Origin: Garcia nutans
Taxonomy: Eukaryota > Streptophyta > Magnoliopsida > Malpighiales > Euphorbiaceae
Length of the DNA: 64,000 nt
Assembly: GCA_947685225.1 (NCBI GenBank)
Contig: CANTUV010000024.1
Span: forward strand, 22,772,001 to 22,836,000
Direction: 5' to 3'
Shown: in pieces, positions 11,127 to 23,870 of the stretch
Position numbering within the stretch: the first letter of the stretch is position 1
Layout of the letters: the number at the start of each line of letters is the position of its first letter
The notes under the pieces: generated by a model
What the model was told of the DNA's origin: nothing
Database searches by the model: none
The model's input: the letters and a program-made list of their open reading frames with translations, nothing else
Position numbers and translations under genes: made by a program

Positions 11127-11675
11127 CTATGCTTAATTTTTTGTTTGACTATAAGCTCAAAATAAATTTTTCTTTAAAGTCCAAAAGACCAAAGCTATTT
11201 TCAAAACTTTTCAAGATGGTCTTTGGACATAAAACTTTTTCTAAAAATAAATCAAAAAATTCTTTTCTCAAGACTCAAATAGAAAGCCCAAAATCCATTT
11301 TTTCTAAAATCTTTTTACATTGGGCTTAGAAACAAAGTTATTTTCATCCAACCTTTTCTTACAAAGAGCTTGCAAATTACTTAGGTCAATTACAAAATGC
11401 CAAAAATAAATTTGTCAGCCTAGTTTATACTAAGAATAATTAATCATAGGCTTGTTTTTGGCATGAATCATTAGTTACTTTTTTAAGTGAGAAATCTATT
11501 TATAATAAACCTTTTAATTTAGTTTTAATCCAATATAGCATAAAAGCTACTTTAGTTGGTTAAATGGATTAAAGCCTAATTAATGGGAATTATCATGAAC
11601 TGATTTCCTTTTTTTAAAAATATAACTATTGTCTGAAACGTCTGATGGAATTATTCGAAAAAGAAGATACCCCAT

Positions 11676-12956
11676 TGTGAGCAGGGATTTTTGCCCCCAC
11701 TCCCGTGAAATGGTTCTTGCGACTTTGGCACTATTTAGGCTCGGGGCCTCAGAGAACATGGACCTAAGTTAGGAAGAAATGGAGTCGCCACCCGGACGGG
11801 CCGGAAAAAAGAAAGGAGTGGATGACTCGATTCCTAAGGAATCCCCAACCCCCTAATGGGTTTAGAAAGTTGGGTACGTGTGGGGAAGGTGAGAAATGGC
11901 CCAGCACCCCCACAACACCCGGTTCATTGGAACCGGCCTCCTTTGCAGGTCTTAATATTATAAAATTCTTAAGTATAATAATATTATCCATATTACACGC
12001 AACAATTGAAATAAGGCATCGTTACATTAAAATCAAAGCAATGTCCAAACAAAACAAATAAATGGACACATATCGGAGGATTTAGAAGAAACAGAAAAGT
12101 ATTTTTAGGGTTCTTAATGTTTAGAAGAAACAGAAAAGTATTTATGTCATTAAAACAAAGATCAACGTTACTACATATTTGTAGATCATGGTTTTGTGTG
12201 TATATTATTATGAATCAAAGAAACAAAGCTATGAGTAGTTTATGATTAAGAATCAAACCTGCGTAGTTGGTTCCACCAAAATTATCTTCTGGATGAACGG
12301 AGACAAAGGCAAGGTAAGGTTGCTGCCTTTGATGAATTCTTGATTGTTTTTTTCTTGCTCCTTTCAAATCTGAAGTTCCACTATCCGATCCAAGTCCAAA
12401 GTTTTTCTCCTCAAAGTCCAGTCCGATCCCTTTTTTCTCATCCTTTAAAGTGTTATTTATAGGAAAATTTATATGATTAATCATAATTGTTTAAGAAAAC
12501 TAAAATTCATTAGGAAAAGAAACCAAAACCAAATAGAATTTGGTTTCAGAAAAAATTGCGTTGGAAAATTTTGCTGGCGAAAAAATTGCTGCGGGCCGCG
12601 AGGAAATTTGCGAGAAACTGCGTGGAAAATTGTGAGCTGGGCGCGGCCATCCAATTTCCTGCGGGCGATTCCTGCGACGAAATGGCTTTGGCTTCCTGCG
12701 GGCGAAATTGGCCTTGGCCAATTATTTTCGACGACGAATTTTTTCATCGTCGATTTTCATTTTCATTTTTATTTATTTATTTATTATTATTATTATTTAT
12801 TATTATTTATTATTTTTATTTTTATTCACTTCACCAATTTTAATTTTTAAAAATTATAAATAAAAAATACTAAAATAAATATTAAAATACAACAAAAAAT
12901 TATTTTGGACTATGAAAAATAATGGACCGGACTGGATCAAAAATTAAGGGTCTACA
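11676..12956 (-). repeat. Element C 3' LTR (internally deleted)
   Basis: Read on the minus strand it starts TGTAGACCCTTAATTTTTGATCC at 12956 and ends CCCTGCTCACA at 11676. It is 1,281 bp against 2,189 bp for C's 5' LTR. The missing part corresponds to about 19745-20700 of the 5' LTR; the junction lies around 12075, in ACACATATCGGAGGATTTAGAAG. The palindrome-rich GC island (12570-12740) and the terminal block are kept. A tandem AT-rich tract of TTTAT and TTATTA units lies at 12765-12830. Confidence 0.88.
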
Positions 12957-13855
12957 GTTTGCCCTCTGCTTGAACGATCTGAGACTTTAGTAAAAGAGAG
13001 TGAAAAGCAATAAGACTTAATTTTGATGAGATGGTTACTTGAATTTGTTTTGGGTACTTGGACCCGAGACTGAACTTGATTTGGGTACTTGGACCCGAGA
13101 CTAGATTAAATTTGGGTACTTGGACCTGGGATTGGGTAATTGGACCCGGGATTGGGTACTTGGACCCGAGATTGGGTACTTGGACCTGAGATTAAATTTG
13201 ATTTGGGTACTTGGGCCCGAGCTTGAATTTGTTTGGGTATTTAGACCCGAGAATGGGTACTTAGACCCGAGATTGGGTTGAATTTGGGTGCTTAAACCAG
13301 AGACTAGATTGAATTTGGGTACTTGGACCCAAGACTAGATTGAATTTGGGTACTTGTACCCGGGATTGGGTACTTGGACCCGAGATTGATTTGATTTGGG
13401 TATTTGGATCTGAGACTGATTTGATTTGGGTACTTGGACCCATGAATGGGTACTTGAACAAGAGATTGAACTTGATTTTGGGTACTTGGACCCGAGATTG
13501 AATTGGATTTGGATACTTGTACTCGAGATTGTGTACTTGGACCCGAGATTAGGTACTTGGACCCGAGTCTAATTTGATTTTGGTACTTGGACCTGAGAAT
13601 GGGTACTTGAACCCGAGATTGGGTACTTGGACTCGAGATTTGGTACTTGGACCCGAGTCTGATTTAATTTGGGTACTTGGACCCGAGAATGAGTACTTGG
13701 ACCCGAGACTGATTTGATTTGGGTACTTAGACTCGAGAATGTGTACTTGGACCTGAGACTGATTTGAATTTGGGTGCTTGGACCCGAGACTGAGCTTGAC
13801 TAACCTTTTATTAGTTGAGAAGTCTGACTGCTCCGGCTGTTCTATGCATTGTGGT
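12957..13855 (-). repeat. Minisatellite 1 of element C (GGGTACTTGGACCCGAGA type)
   Basis: After the purine-rich 3' end signal (12957-13020, minus sense ...TTCAAGCAGAGGGCAAAC), a degenerate array runs to about 13800. Its core is GGGTACTTGGACCCGAGA, with spacers of TTG, CTG or ATTTGATTT, giving alternating 20- and 30-bp periods. The related array in element A is at 29270-30090. On the sense (minus) strand long frames stay open (13461-13261 and 13902-13549) with the repeated peptide GPSTQIKS. The array stands where pol would be in an autonomous element. Confidence 0.85.
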
Positions 13856-14295
13856 TCTTCACCCTCAAAATGGATCTTCATCCTTTGAGATCGGGTCTTC
13901 ACCCTTGAAAATGGATCTTCATCCTTTGAGATCGGGTCTTCACCCTTGTAAATGGATCTTCATCCTTGTAGATCACGTCTTCACCCTTGAAAATGGATCT
14001 TCATCCTTTGAAATCGGGTCTTCACCCTTGAAAATGGTTCTTCAGCCTTTGACATCTGGTCTTCACCCTTGAAAATGGATCTTCATCCTTGGCATCGGGT
14101 CTTCACCCTTTGAAAATGGATCTTCATCCTTTGGACTTTGGGTCTTCACCCTTTGAAATTGGATCTTTATCCATTAGAAATCGGGTCTTTACCCTTGAAA
14201 TATGGATCTTTATCCATTGAAAATCGGGTCTTTACCCTTGAAACATAGATCTTTATCCATTGGAAATCGGGTCTTTACCCTTGCTTCAGCTCTTT
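13856..14295 (-). repeat. Minisatellite 2 of element C (about 41-bp unit)
   Basis: About ten tandem units of the form GGATCTTCATCCTTTGAGAT plus CGGGTCTTCACCCTTGAAAAT. Each unit is itself two diverged half-units (GATCTTCATCC and GGTCTTCACCC), so the array grew by duplication at two scales. The last units vary more (ATCTTTATCC, GGTCTTTACCC). The boundary with minisatellite 1 is at about 13850. No counterpart of this second array is obvious in element A. Confidence 0.85.
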
Positions 14296-16860
14296 TAACT
14301 GGACTGATATTTTGTCTTTTGCATCTTCATTCTTTTGAGAGTTCTAATGTTCCATTCCTTTGTTCTTCCTTTTTGCAAAAATTCAGCTATTTTTAATTGG
14401 ACCTTATATCCTCTCCTTGCCCCCCCTGCTTGGTAAAATATTAGAAGTGAGTTTGAAAATGTTTTGTATATAAACTCAAAAAATTGAAAAGGAGAAACTT
14501 TGCCACCTGTGTAGGCTTAAACCAAAGATTTTTTTCCATGCAAGCCTTGATTGATGTTTTTATTGTCTAGTTCTTCGCACAAGCACGCATTTCTTCTCTT
14601 TACAAAATTACTGGAGCTTTCTCAAGCAATGGGCTTTCCATGCCCCCCTAATTTGATATCTTCTTTTGATTATTTACTTCACAGGGTGTTTGCTGTTCAC
14701 TTTGATAAAGAATAGACAATACAAGATAAGAAAGTGCGATGTGATATGCTCATGTATGCATGAATAATACTTACAGTTGTTCCATCGACTCACAGTCCGA
14801 GGTGATCAGCAGAAGTGTTCTCATTGGTTCCTTTCAGATGCTCGTTCAGGTCTTGCATTGGAATGACACAATGCTTGACATTTATAGCTTTTATCTATAA
14901 GATGTTGAAAATATGAATAATGGAGGCCCCAAACAGCAGAGATACATCCATTTCAAATTATAATTCAGTATATCAATTGGTAGCTTCTTCATGACCTTGC
15001 CAATAATCATTTCCTTTGCCTAATGTGTCCTTCAAGGTTCGATGATTCAACATACTTCCCTTAACTTGAAGGCTTTGTAATTATTTTTTTTTTTTGAATT
15101 TTGATTTTGAAATCAAATGTTGGCTTTGCCAAATTAATGTCAATGTACCTCAAGACTTGATTTTCCAAATTAACATATCTATAACATGACAACCCTAGTT
15201 ACCGTACTAAACTCGGGAATTATTTCTATTTAAGCAAGAATTGCTACACTTCAGATAGGCACATACACATTACTTGGCCAAAGATCTCTTTTGAGTTTAA
15301 ATATTATCTATCTCATATTCATGCTTATCCAAACTATCTCCACTAATAGACTCTACCTACCAAGAGAGATCAACAGGTCTTTGATAGGCTTGAAATGAGG
15401 TCTATAAAGGACATGGGTTAAATGAAGGTCATTTGTAAGTTGGAGCATATGTGACATAATGGACAAACCTTCACACTGCAAATTTCTTGTTTGAACTTTA
15501 GGCAGCTGGGAGCAATCTTGCTAGACTCTAAATTCTTTCTATTTTCTTGGCATTAATCTGGATCTTGATTAGGACAGTCTCTGCCCTTGCAAAAAGTTTA
15601 TTATCCAAATTCATTTCTTTTCTTCTTCTCCCTTTTCTTTCTTTTTATTTTTCTTACTCTTCCCTTTCTTTGAGCATTTTATCATTTTGTCCTTCTTCCT
15701 TGTAGGACTATCAAGTATTGAACTTTTAGGAGCTGGATGGTCTTTTTCCTTTTTCTTTGATTTTGATCGAATCTTTGGTTGGGTTGGACCAATTCAAGTC
15801 AAACCGTCCTTATAAACCAAATGGAAGCCTTTTGCTGCTTTAGGTAAAAGAGAACTCAGTTGGCTTTCTGAACCACCTTTTTACATTTTATTTTTCTTCT
15901 TCTTCTTTTTCTTTTTGTCTTTTCTTTTTTTTTTGTCCTCTTATCTTTTCCTTTTTTTTATTTTCTTTCTTTTTTTCTTTTCTTTTTTTTTCCTTTTTGG
16001 CTCTAGCTCTAAAAGAGTTGTCTTGTTTGTACCAACTTGGATTTCTAATAATGGATGAGTGGAGTGACATAAATCTCCTTTAACAGGGATAAATCATTTG
16101 TTACTCTAATCTTATCTTGATAGATTGGAGATATTAGGTGAACTTCAACTACCCTTATGGTCTTGAAAACATCAACTATCCTTACGACTTTGGCTATGCA
16201 TTCCATTCTTTGATCTTCTTGCCTCTTCACCTTAGTGATCATAAGACTTGTCAAAAGTATCACAACAGCTCAGGGTAGGTTGTTGGGGTTATATGCCAAT
16301 GAGAAGAAAGCTAAAATTTTTTGAAGGCTCAAAGGGACAACTAGGGATTGATATTTAATTGGGTGGATACTAGTTGTTGGTTTATCAAACAATGCTTAGA
16401 TCATCTCTCCCTTAAATAAGTAGAGTTCAATTTCACCTAAAAAGTTTGTCAAGGCATGTTCTAAGACTGACTAGGACCTAGACAAAGGTAATTATGCAGG
16501 AGCCCTCTCTAAGTAAGCATACACAATTCAATGCTATAGTGTAATTTCCTCACCCATTAAAGTCATTCAAGTCATGATGCATAAATATATTAATTCATGA
16601 ATCATCAAGCTAGATTCCTCATTGGTTAAGCACCAAAATGAACAAAGACCAATAAAATTTTGATGAAAGTAATTTATTCAAACAAATTTAAATTTGAAAA
16701 ATAAGATTGTTCCAATTAAATATTAAAGAAAGTAAAATTGAAAAGCAACATTCAAGCTAAGGAAAGTTTATTGAGTTTAATCTTCTTTTCCTTTCACATC
16801 TTCAATATTTCCAACTTGAAAGGATGATAAAACAAAATCTTCTTCTAATCCTTTTCCTAC
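14296..16860 (-). mobile_element. Element C non-coding spacer
   Basis: Spacer between minisatellites and gag. It is collinear with element A's spacer (26830-29260, opposite strand) and with 1-735. It includes a long pyrimidine-rich tract (15880-16000 on plus; A-rich on the element's sense strand), as in A at 27600-27720. No pol motif (for example the RT box YxDD or integrase HHCC) was found in any frame. The few short open frames are A/K-rich artefacts. Confidence 0.75.
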
Positions 16861-16861
16861 C

Positions 16862-18167
16862 ATGAAGGTTGCTGGTGGTGGCACCCTATTGAACCTTGGA
16901 AATGGATTACCTTTGGTATTGGGCTTATCCGGCTCAGGCAACTTGCCATTATCAATTAAAATCTGGATCTCATGCCTTAGATGAGCACATTTATCTGTTT
17001 AATGCCTTTGCATTTGATGAAATTGACAGAAGGCCTCAGCATTGAAGTTTGGTGGCAGGGGATTATGTAACGGTCGAGGAGCTAACGGTTGTAACAACCC
17101 TTTCTTTTGTAGCTTGCTAAAAACCCAAGATAGAGGTTTTTCCAATTCTGAGAATTGTCTTTTATTTCCTTAACCGGTCACATTAACATCAACTTCTTTT
17201 TGCGTGCTTTGATTGCCAGTCTAAAAATTCCCTTTCTCATTCCTTCTTATTGAAAAGCAATTTTCTCCCTTTCCCACTCTTCAATTTGTAGACCAGCTTG
17301 GAGAAGATCTTTGAAATCCCTTATAAGGGTGTGAGTCATCCTTTCACGGAGATTGGACAGGACGTCTCTCACGATCATCCTTATTTGATCAGATTCATCG
17401 GGCCTTTTCTTGAGCAAAGCAGCCTTATTTCTTCATCTTTTCACGTAGTCCACAAAATTCTCATTTGGCCTTTGTACAATGGACTCAACTTCCATTAAGG
17501 TAACTTCGAGCTCGACATTATACCCATATTGCTTAATGAAAGCCTTGTACAACATGTCCCAATCTTTTTGAGTACTTTCCTCTAAGGTGTTGAACCAATT
17601 TTGGACAACAGGGTCTAATGAGAGCATGAAATATCTTAGAGTTAGGGCCTTAGTAGCTCGGGCAGACTGCATAGCAGTGATATACTACTTCACATGGAGA
17701 TGGGGGTTTCCAATACCATTGTACCTAGCGAAGGAAGGCATCTTAAACTTATAAGGGACCTCCTCATCTTGTTCAAATAGCTTGTCGATCTCGGACATTT
17801 CCTCGGTTTTCAGCTTCTTCTCAAATTTCTTTTCTAAATCAGCAATCGTCTTCTCAACATCAGACGTCTCGGTCTTTTCAATAGTTGTCTTCTCAACAAC
17901 CTTTGACTCCTTTTTGTCTTGAGGATCTTGGTAGTATTGAGCCCAATCATCATCATCAATGATCACCTTATCATCATCAAAAGCTACTTCACCAACTTTA
18001 GCCTTCCCTTTGTCCTTTGGCTTCTTGGAGCTAGCAGATGCTTCGGCATTATTTCCTAAAATTGTAGCCAATTGGTTCTTCATGATCTCTGCCATGGCCT
18101 CCTTTATTTCTTCCATCTTGGCATTGAGGGCATCATCCACCATCCTTTGAATTTGTTTGGGCTCCAT
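16862..18167 (-). pseudogene. Element C gag (few nonsense mutations)
   Basis: It starts MEPKQIQRMVDDALNAKMEE at 18167 and runs 160 codons to an in-frame TAG (17687-17685, Q of VKQY in relatives). It continues in the same frame to a TGA at about 17433 (W of VKRW), then on to the zinc-knuckle region near 17000 and a C-terminal end near 16862. The domains are a basic/helical N-terminus, an acidic block (DDDKVIIDDDDWA), a lysine/glutamate coiled region, the retrotransposon Gag core (YFMLSLDPVVQNWF, about 170-260) and a C-H-H-C knuckle remnant. Of the gags here it is the least rearranged in its N-terminal half, yet it cannot give a full-length Gag. Confidence 0.85.
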
Positions 18168-18997
18168 TGCTTTTGGTGAGCAAGTGATTGAGTCATTGCT
18201 AGATTCTTTGTCTCCGGCTCAAGTCGGATTGTCATAAGCTTTTGAACTGTCATAATCCAGGGCTGTGAGCAAGAGAGGATCAATGATATGATGAAAATGT
18301 ATACATGTATGCACAAATAATCAACAAAGATAAGTAGAACATTCCTTCCAACCTTATAACATCCACACACGAATGGCGAGTCTCTTTTCCTAGGTATATG
18401 GTTAACAAAATACCAACATGGGGTGGGTATCTTGTTTTTTAATATTTCCCTCGGACATTTCAACCTATAGTTATATTTTCAAAAATGGAAATCAGTTCAT
18501 AATAATTCCCATTAATTATGTTTTAATCCATTTAACCAACTAAAGTAGCTTTTATGCTATATTGGATTAAAACTAAATTAAGAGGTTTATTACAAATAGA
18601 TTTCTCACTTGAAAATGATTCATGCCAAAAACAAGCCCACGATTAATTATTCTTAGTATAAACTAGGCTCACAATTGATTTTTGGTATTTCGTAATTGAC
18701 CTAAATAATTTACAAGCTCTTTGTAAGAAAAAGGTTGGATGAAAATAATTTTGTTTCTAAGCCCATTGTAAAAGATTTTAGAAAAAATGGATTTTGGGCT
18801 TAGTATTTGGGTTATGAGCAAAAGAATTTTTGATTTGTTTTTAGAAAAGTCTTATATCCAAAGACCAACTTTAAATGTTTTGAAGATAGCTTTGGTCTTT
18901 TGGATTTTAAAGAAAAATTTATTTGAGCTTGCAAATGTACTTGGGTCATATTATAAAAAGAACAAACCAAATAAGCTATGATTTAAGCCAAGATAAA

Positions 18998-19195
18998 TTA
19001 ATCATAGTCAAACAACATGCATTTGGGGTAAAACCTAAGGAAAGTAACTAGGCCAATTACATGAGCTTTAGTCTTTGGGTTAAAAGGCTTAGGTTTCCAT
19101 AGCAAGTATTTACCAAATGGTACGAGGCTATGAGTGGTTATGCCATGCTCGATCTCCATACCTTGAGTGAAAGTATGGTATCCCTTACATAACAA
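18998..19195 (-). CDS. Leader ORF of element C
   Basis: 65 codons beginning MLCKGYHTFTQGMEIEHG, homologous to the leader ORFs of A and B and placed about 120 bases after the PBS. The ending differs from the B copy because of a small indel. Its function is unknown, and it may be an upstream ORF only. Confidence 0.4.
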   Translation of the reverse strand: MLCKGYHTFTQGMEIEHGITTHSLVPFGKYLLWKPKPFNPKTKAHVIGLVTFLRFYPKCMLFDYD

Positions 19196-19316
19196 AACAC
19201 GGGTAACACTGGCATCCTAACTCACGCACACGATGCAATCTAGTATGATGCAATGGATAATATCATTATAAGAAAGAATAGAATAATATAAAGACCAATG
19301 GAATCAACTTCTCTTA

Positions 19317-19334
19317 TCCCCAGTGGAGTCGACA
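19317..19334 (-). other. Primer binding site of element C
   Basis: On the minus strand TGTCGACTCCACTGGGGA, one base after the LTR end. One substitution (GGC to GTC) separates it from the PBS of element B. Confidence 0.8.
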
Positions 19335-19335
19335 C

Positions 19336-21524
19336 TGTGAGCGGGGATTTTCGCCCCCATTTCCGGTGGAATGGTTCTTGCGACTTCAGCACTGTTTAGG
19401 CTTGGGGTCTTAGAGAACACGGACCTAAGTCTGGAGAAAATGGAGTCACCACCCGGACGGGCCGGGAAAAAGAAAGGGGTGGATGACTCGATTCCTAAGG
19501 AATCCCCAACCCCCTAATGAGTTCAGAAAGTTGGGTACGTGTGGGGAAGGTGAGAAATGGCCCAGCACTCCCACAATGCCCGGTTCATTGGAACCGACCT
19601 CCTTTGTAGGTCTTAATATTATAAAATTCTTAAGTATAACAATATTATCCACATTACACACAACAATTGAAATAAAAGCATCGTTACATTAAAATCAAAG
19701 CAATGTCCAAACAAAGCAAATAAATGGACACCCATCCGAGGATGGAAACATGTCCTTACATCATCCATGTCTAAACTAATAGGACACCCACCAAAAGGTA
19801 GAAACATGTCCTTTACATTGGTCTAAAATATAAAAGCAATTTAAATTACATAGAAATTAATTAATGAGGTATCCATAAAGTGGAAACATACCTCTTACAC
19901 TTTTGGAAATCAAAATAAATCGATAAAAGTAAATAACCATTCGTTATAAATAAATCATTCATCAAAGATATTAAACATCAAAAAAAATATATAATAAACA
20001 TTCATCCATGATAAATTAAATAAATCAAGCATTGAACTTAAATAAATCAACCATCAAAGCACATAATAGACTACATAATTAAATCTAAAAATAAAGCAAG
20101 TAAAGATACAATTGAGGTTTACTGTTTCTATTTAAAGTTCTTTAATTAATATTTTAGGGTTTTGGAATCTTAAGATATTATTATTGTTATTTGTTTAACC
20201 TACTGTAATGGTTTTGGAAAATTGGAATGGATTAGGGTTTCATGAATCAAATTAGGGTTTAGGGGTAACATTATGAAATTAGGGTTTTAGGATATTAAAA
20301 CATTAGGTTTATAATTCTTAGTTATTGGATTGTTGTTTTGGATTTACTGTATTGAGTTTGAATATTTAGGTTTATAAGGTTTTAAGGTTTTAAGGATTAG
20401 GGTTTAGGAAAACTAGGGTTTACGGTTTTGGTTTTTAGAGAATTAGGGTTTTTAGTGTTTCGAAAAATATGTTTGGTTTTGGAGTTGAAGAAAATGGTTT
20501 AGAGTTTTATAAAGTAATTGTGATTTTTAGAAACTATAAAGTAAGTTAGAGTTTGGTGATTTAACAAAACATTTGGAAATTTTGGAAAAGAATTAAAAGA
20601 AAACAGTTTAGGGTTTTTAAAAGCTTTTGGAAGTAGAAAAAACGATTTAAGGTTTTTGGAAACAAAAGAGTATTTTTTTAGGGGAAATAGAAGGAACAAT
20701 TTAGGGTTCTTAAGGTTTAGAAGAAATAGAAAAGTATTTTTAGGGTTCTTAAAGTTTAGAAGAAACAGAAAAGTATTTATGTCATTGAAACGAAGATCAA
20801 TGTTACTACATATTTATATATCAAGGTTTTGTGTGTATATTATTATGAATCAAAGAAACAAAGCTATGAGTAGTTTATGATTAAGGATCAAACCTGCGTA
20901 GTTGGTTCCACCAAAATTATCTTCTAGGTGAACGGAGACAAAGGCAAGGTAAGGTTGCTGCCTTTGACGAATTCTTGATTGCTTTTTTCTTGCACTCCAC
21001 TATCCGATCCAAGTCCAAAATTTTTTCTCCTCAAAGTCCAGTCCGATCCCCTTTTTCTCGTCCTTTAAAGTGTTATTTATAGGAAAATTTATATGATTAA
21101 TCCTAATTGTTTAAGAAAACTAAAATTCATTAGGAAAAGAAACCAATACCAAATAGAATTTGGTTTCGAAAAAAATTGCGTTGAAAAATTTTGCTGGTGA
21201 AAAAACTGCTGCGGGCCGTGAGGAAACTTGCAAAAAACCGCTAGGAAATTTGCGAGAAACTGCTGCGGGCGAAATTGGCCTTGGCCAATTATTTTCGGCT
21301 ATAAATTTTTTGGTCGCCGATTTTCATTTTTATTTTTATTTATTTATTTATTTATTATTATTTATTTTTGTTTATTTATTATTTTTATTTTTATTCACTT
21401 CACCATTTTTAATTTTTAAAAATTATAAATAATAAATACTAAAATAAATATTAAAATGCCACAAAAATTATTTTGGACTATAAAAAATAACGGACTAGAC
21501 TGGGTCAAAAATTAAGGGTCTACA
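19336..21524 (-). repeat. Element C 5' LTR
   Basis: 2,189 bp; on the minus strand it begins TGTAGACCCTTAATTTTTGACC (21524) and ends CCCCGCTCACA (19336). It contains a TATAAATA box at 21081-21074 and a stretch at 20140-20760 full of TTAGGGTTT-like motifs. The GC-rich palindrome island is at 21200-21300, and an internal PBS-like copy lies at 19441-19451. The AT-rich tract at 21320-21400 matches that of the 3' LTR. Confidence 0.9.
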
Positions 21525-21748
21525 CCCATTTTGGTATTTTGTTAACCATATTACCTAGAAAAAGAGACTCGCCATTCGTGTGTGGATGTTATCTTTGTTT
21601 ATTGTTTGTGCATACATTTGCATCTCATATCATTGATCCCTTCTGGCTCATAACCCTGGATTATGATAGTTCAAAAGCTTACGACAATCTGACCTACGCC
21701 AAAAATGAAGAATCTAGCAGTGACTCAATCTCTTTTTCACCAAAAGCA

Positions 21749-23175
21749 ATGGAGCCCGAAAAAATTCAAAGAATGGTGGATGACGCCCTCAATGCCAAGA
21801 TGGAAAAAATAAAAGAAGCCCTAGCTGAGACCATGAAGAACTAATTGGCTACAATTTTAGGAAATAGTGTCGAAGCATCTGCTAGCACCAAGAAGCCAAA
21901 GGACAAGGGGAAGACTAAAGTTGGTGAAGTGGTTTTTGATGATGATAAGGTGATCATTGATGATGATGATGATTGGGCTCAATTCTTCCAAGATCCTCAA
22001 GACAAGAAGAAAGAATCGAAGATTATTGAAAGACCAGCTATGGAGAAAACTAAAACTTCTGATGTTGAAAAGATGATTGCAAATTTGGAAAAGAAATTTG
22101 AGAAGAAGCTGAAAATCGAAGAAATGTCGGAAGTTGACAAATTATTTGAGCTAGATGAAGAAGTTTCGTACAAATTCAAGATGTCATCCTTTGCAAAGTT
22201 TGATAGAACCAAAAATCCTCACCTCCATGTGAAGCAGTATATCACTGCTATGCAGTCTGCCTGAGCTACTAAGGCTCAAACTCTAAGGTACTTTATGCTC
22301 TCATTGGATCCTGTTATCCAAAACTAATTCAATACCTTAGATGACGGCATGCAAAAGAGTTGGGGTCTGCTATACAAGGCCTTCATCCAACAATATGGGT
22401 ACAATGTTGAGATGGAAGTTACCTTAATGGAAGTTGAGTCCATTAGACAAAGGCCAAACGAAAATTTTATGGACTATGTGAAAAGATGGAGAAATAGGCT
22501 GCTTTGCTCAAGAAGAGGCCCGATGAATCTGATCAGATAAGGAAGATTATGAGAGGGGTATTACCTTGTCTTCGTGAAAGGATGTCTCATACACTCATCC
22601 GTGATTTCAAAGATCTTCTCGAAGCTGGTCTGCAAATTGAAGAATAGGAAAGAGAGAAGAACCGTTTCTCAATAAGAAGGAACGAGAAAAGAAACTACCA
22701 GTCTGGTAACCTAGGCATGCAAAATTTAGTTGGTGTTAATGCTACTAGCCAAGGAATAAGAAGGCAGTTTTCAGAATTGGGAAAACCGTTGTCTTGGGTT
22801 CTCAATAAGCTACAAAAGAAGGGATTGTTACAACCCTTAAATCCTCGTCCTTTGTCTAACCCTCTCCCACCTAATTTTGACACTAAGGCATTTTGTCAAT
22901 TTCATCAAATGCAAGGGCATGACGCGGATAAATGTGTGAGGTTGAGGCATGAGATCCAAAATTTGATTGATAGTGGAAAGCTTCCCTTGCCCAACAAGCC
23001 GAACACCAAAGACAATCCATTGCCAAGGTTCAATAGAGTACCGCCACCGGCAACCTTCATGATTGGAGGAGGTTTGCATGAAAATTTTGTCATGTCTTCT
23101 TTCCAAGATGTGGGTGGAGAAGCAACCAAAGAAGAAGAGGTATTTAGCAAAATTGAACAAGCTATGGTGGGTTAA
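21749..23175 (+). pseudogene. Element B gag
   Basis: It starts MEPEKIQRMVDDALNAKMEK. An in-frame TAA follows MKN at 21842-21844, then the frame is open to 22264 with the acidic block DDDKVIIDDDDDWA and lysine-rich helices. Further stops and a frameshift break the Gag core (22262-22650). The last part, 22717-23175, is open for 152 codons and has CQFHQMQGHDADKC, a zinc knuckle of type Cx2Hx4Hx4C, then RLRHEIQNLIDSGKLP. That layout is usual for gag of the Tat/Ogre branch. It packages RNA and forms the particle in functional relatives; this copy is disrupted. Confidence 0.85.
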
Positions 23176-23870
23176 GAAGTAGCAATTTGTGTTGTGAATG
23201 GGTTTTGGGATTCAAGCGATAGTGATGACGATCTTGTACCTAAGAAGGAGGAATAGACATGGGCCGAGCTCGAAGAAGATGAAGTAATGAACACTAGATC
23301 CGATAAGCCTTATGCAAGGCCACCGCCTAAGCAGGTAGAAGTTAATAAAGGAAAGGAAGTCGAAGTAGGGAATAAAGAAGAGGAAGATGATACTGTGCTC
23401 AAGCAATTGAAAAGAACCCAAGCAAGTGTTAGCATTTGGGACTTATTGGCTACTTCTAAAAAGCACCGAGAAACTATGGCCAAGGCCTTGGCCAGCATGC
23501 CAATTTCCACCTCCATAACACCGGAGGAGCTGATCAACTTCATAAAAATTGAAGGAGTAATGAAATGTGAAGATATTCAAGAGAAGAGCGAAGTTAATAT
23601 GGGAGCGGTATCTTTCTCATATGTGGATTTACCGGAAGAGGGGAGAGATCACATCCGTCATCAAATTGAAAATCAAAGGAAAATAGACTCCATGTGTCAT
23701 GGTTAATGATGGGTCCGCCATAAATGTTTGTCCACTTAAAATATTGCCAAAACTAGCCATGTCAACAAGGGATCTAAACCCAACCAAGGTAACCATTCAG
23801 GCTTATGACAACACCAAGAGACATGCCAAAGGAACTTTCAAAGCAACCTTGGGAGTCTAATATGGCTCCA
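23176..23870 (+). pseudogene. Element B gag-PR linker and aspartic protease remnant
   Basis: An open frame at 23287-23706 (139 codons, MNTRSDKPYARPPPK...) carries a charged linker. The following sequence gives VNDGSAINVCPLKILPKL and later TIQAYDNTKRHAKGTFKATLG, which match the retropepsin fold of Tat/Ogre elements: an active-site-like D-G-S in place of D-T/S-G-A, then a flap-like AYDNT. Frame changes near 23700 break continuity. Translation is lost after about 23865, where the element's 3' end signal begins. RT, RNase H and integrase, which normally follow, are absent, so pol was deleted right after the protease. Confidence 0.7.

Larger units (their letters stand above)
11676..21524 (-). mobile_element. 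Element C: minus-strand gag-minisatellite gypsy element nested in B
   Basis: A complete minus-oriented element flanked by a perfect 5-bp TSD CCCAT (11671-11675 and 21525-21529). The host sequence GATACCCCAT/TTTGGTATTTTG rejoins across it and matches the uninterrupted version near 7700 in element A. On the minus strand the order is 5' LTR (21524-19336), PBS, leader ORF, gag, spacer, two minisatellites, purine-rich end, 3' LTR (12956-11676). It is about 9.85 kb. It is the most recent insertion of the nest by position, and it has the structure of A: gag but no pol. Confidence 0.92.

Noticed and set aside
13030..14295. CRISPR-like array or a centromeric satellite
   Set aside because: The units are contiguous and degenerate without unique spacers, they lie inside a retrotransposon between spacer and 3' LTR, and the array is far too short for a centromeric satellite.
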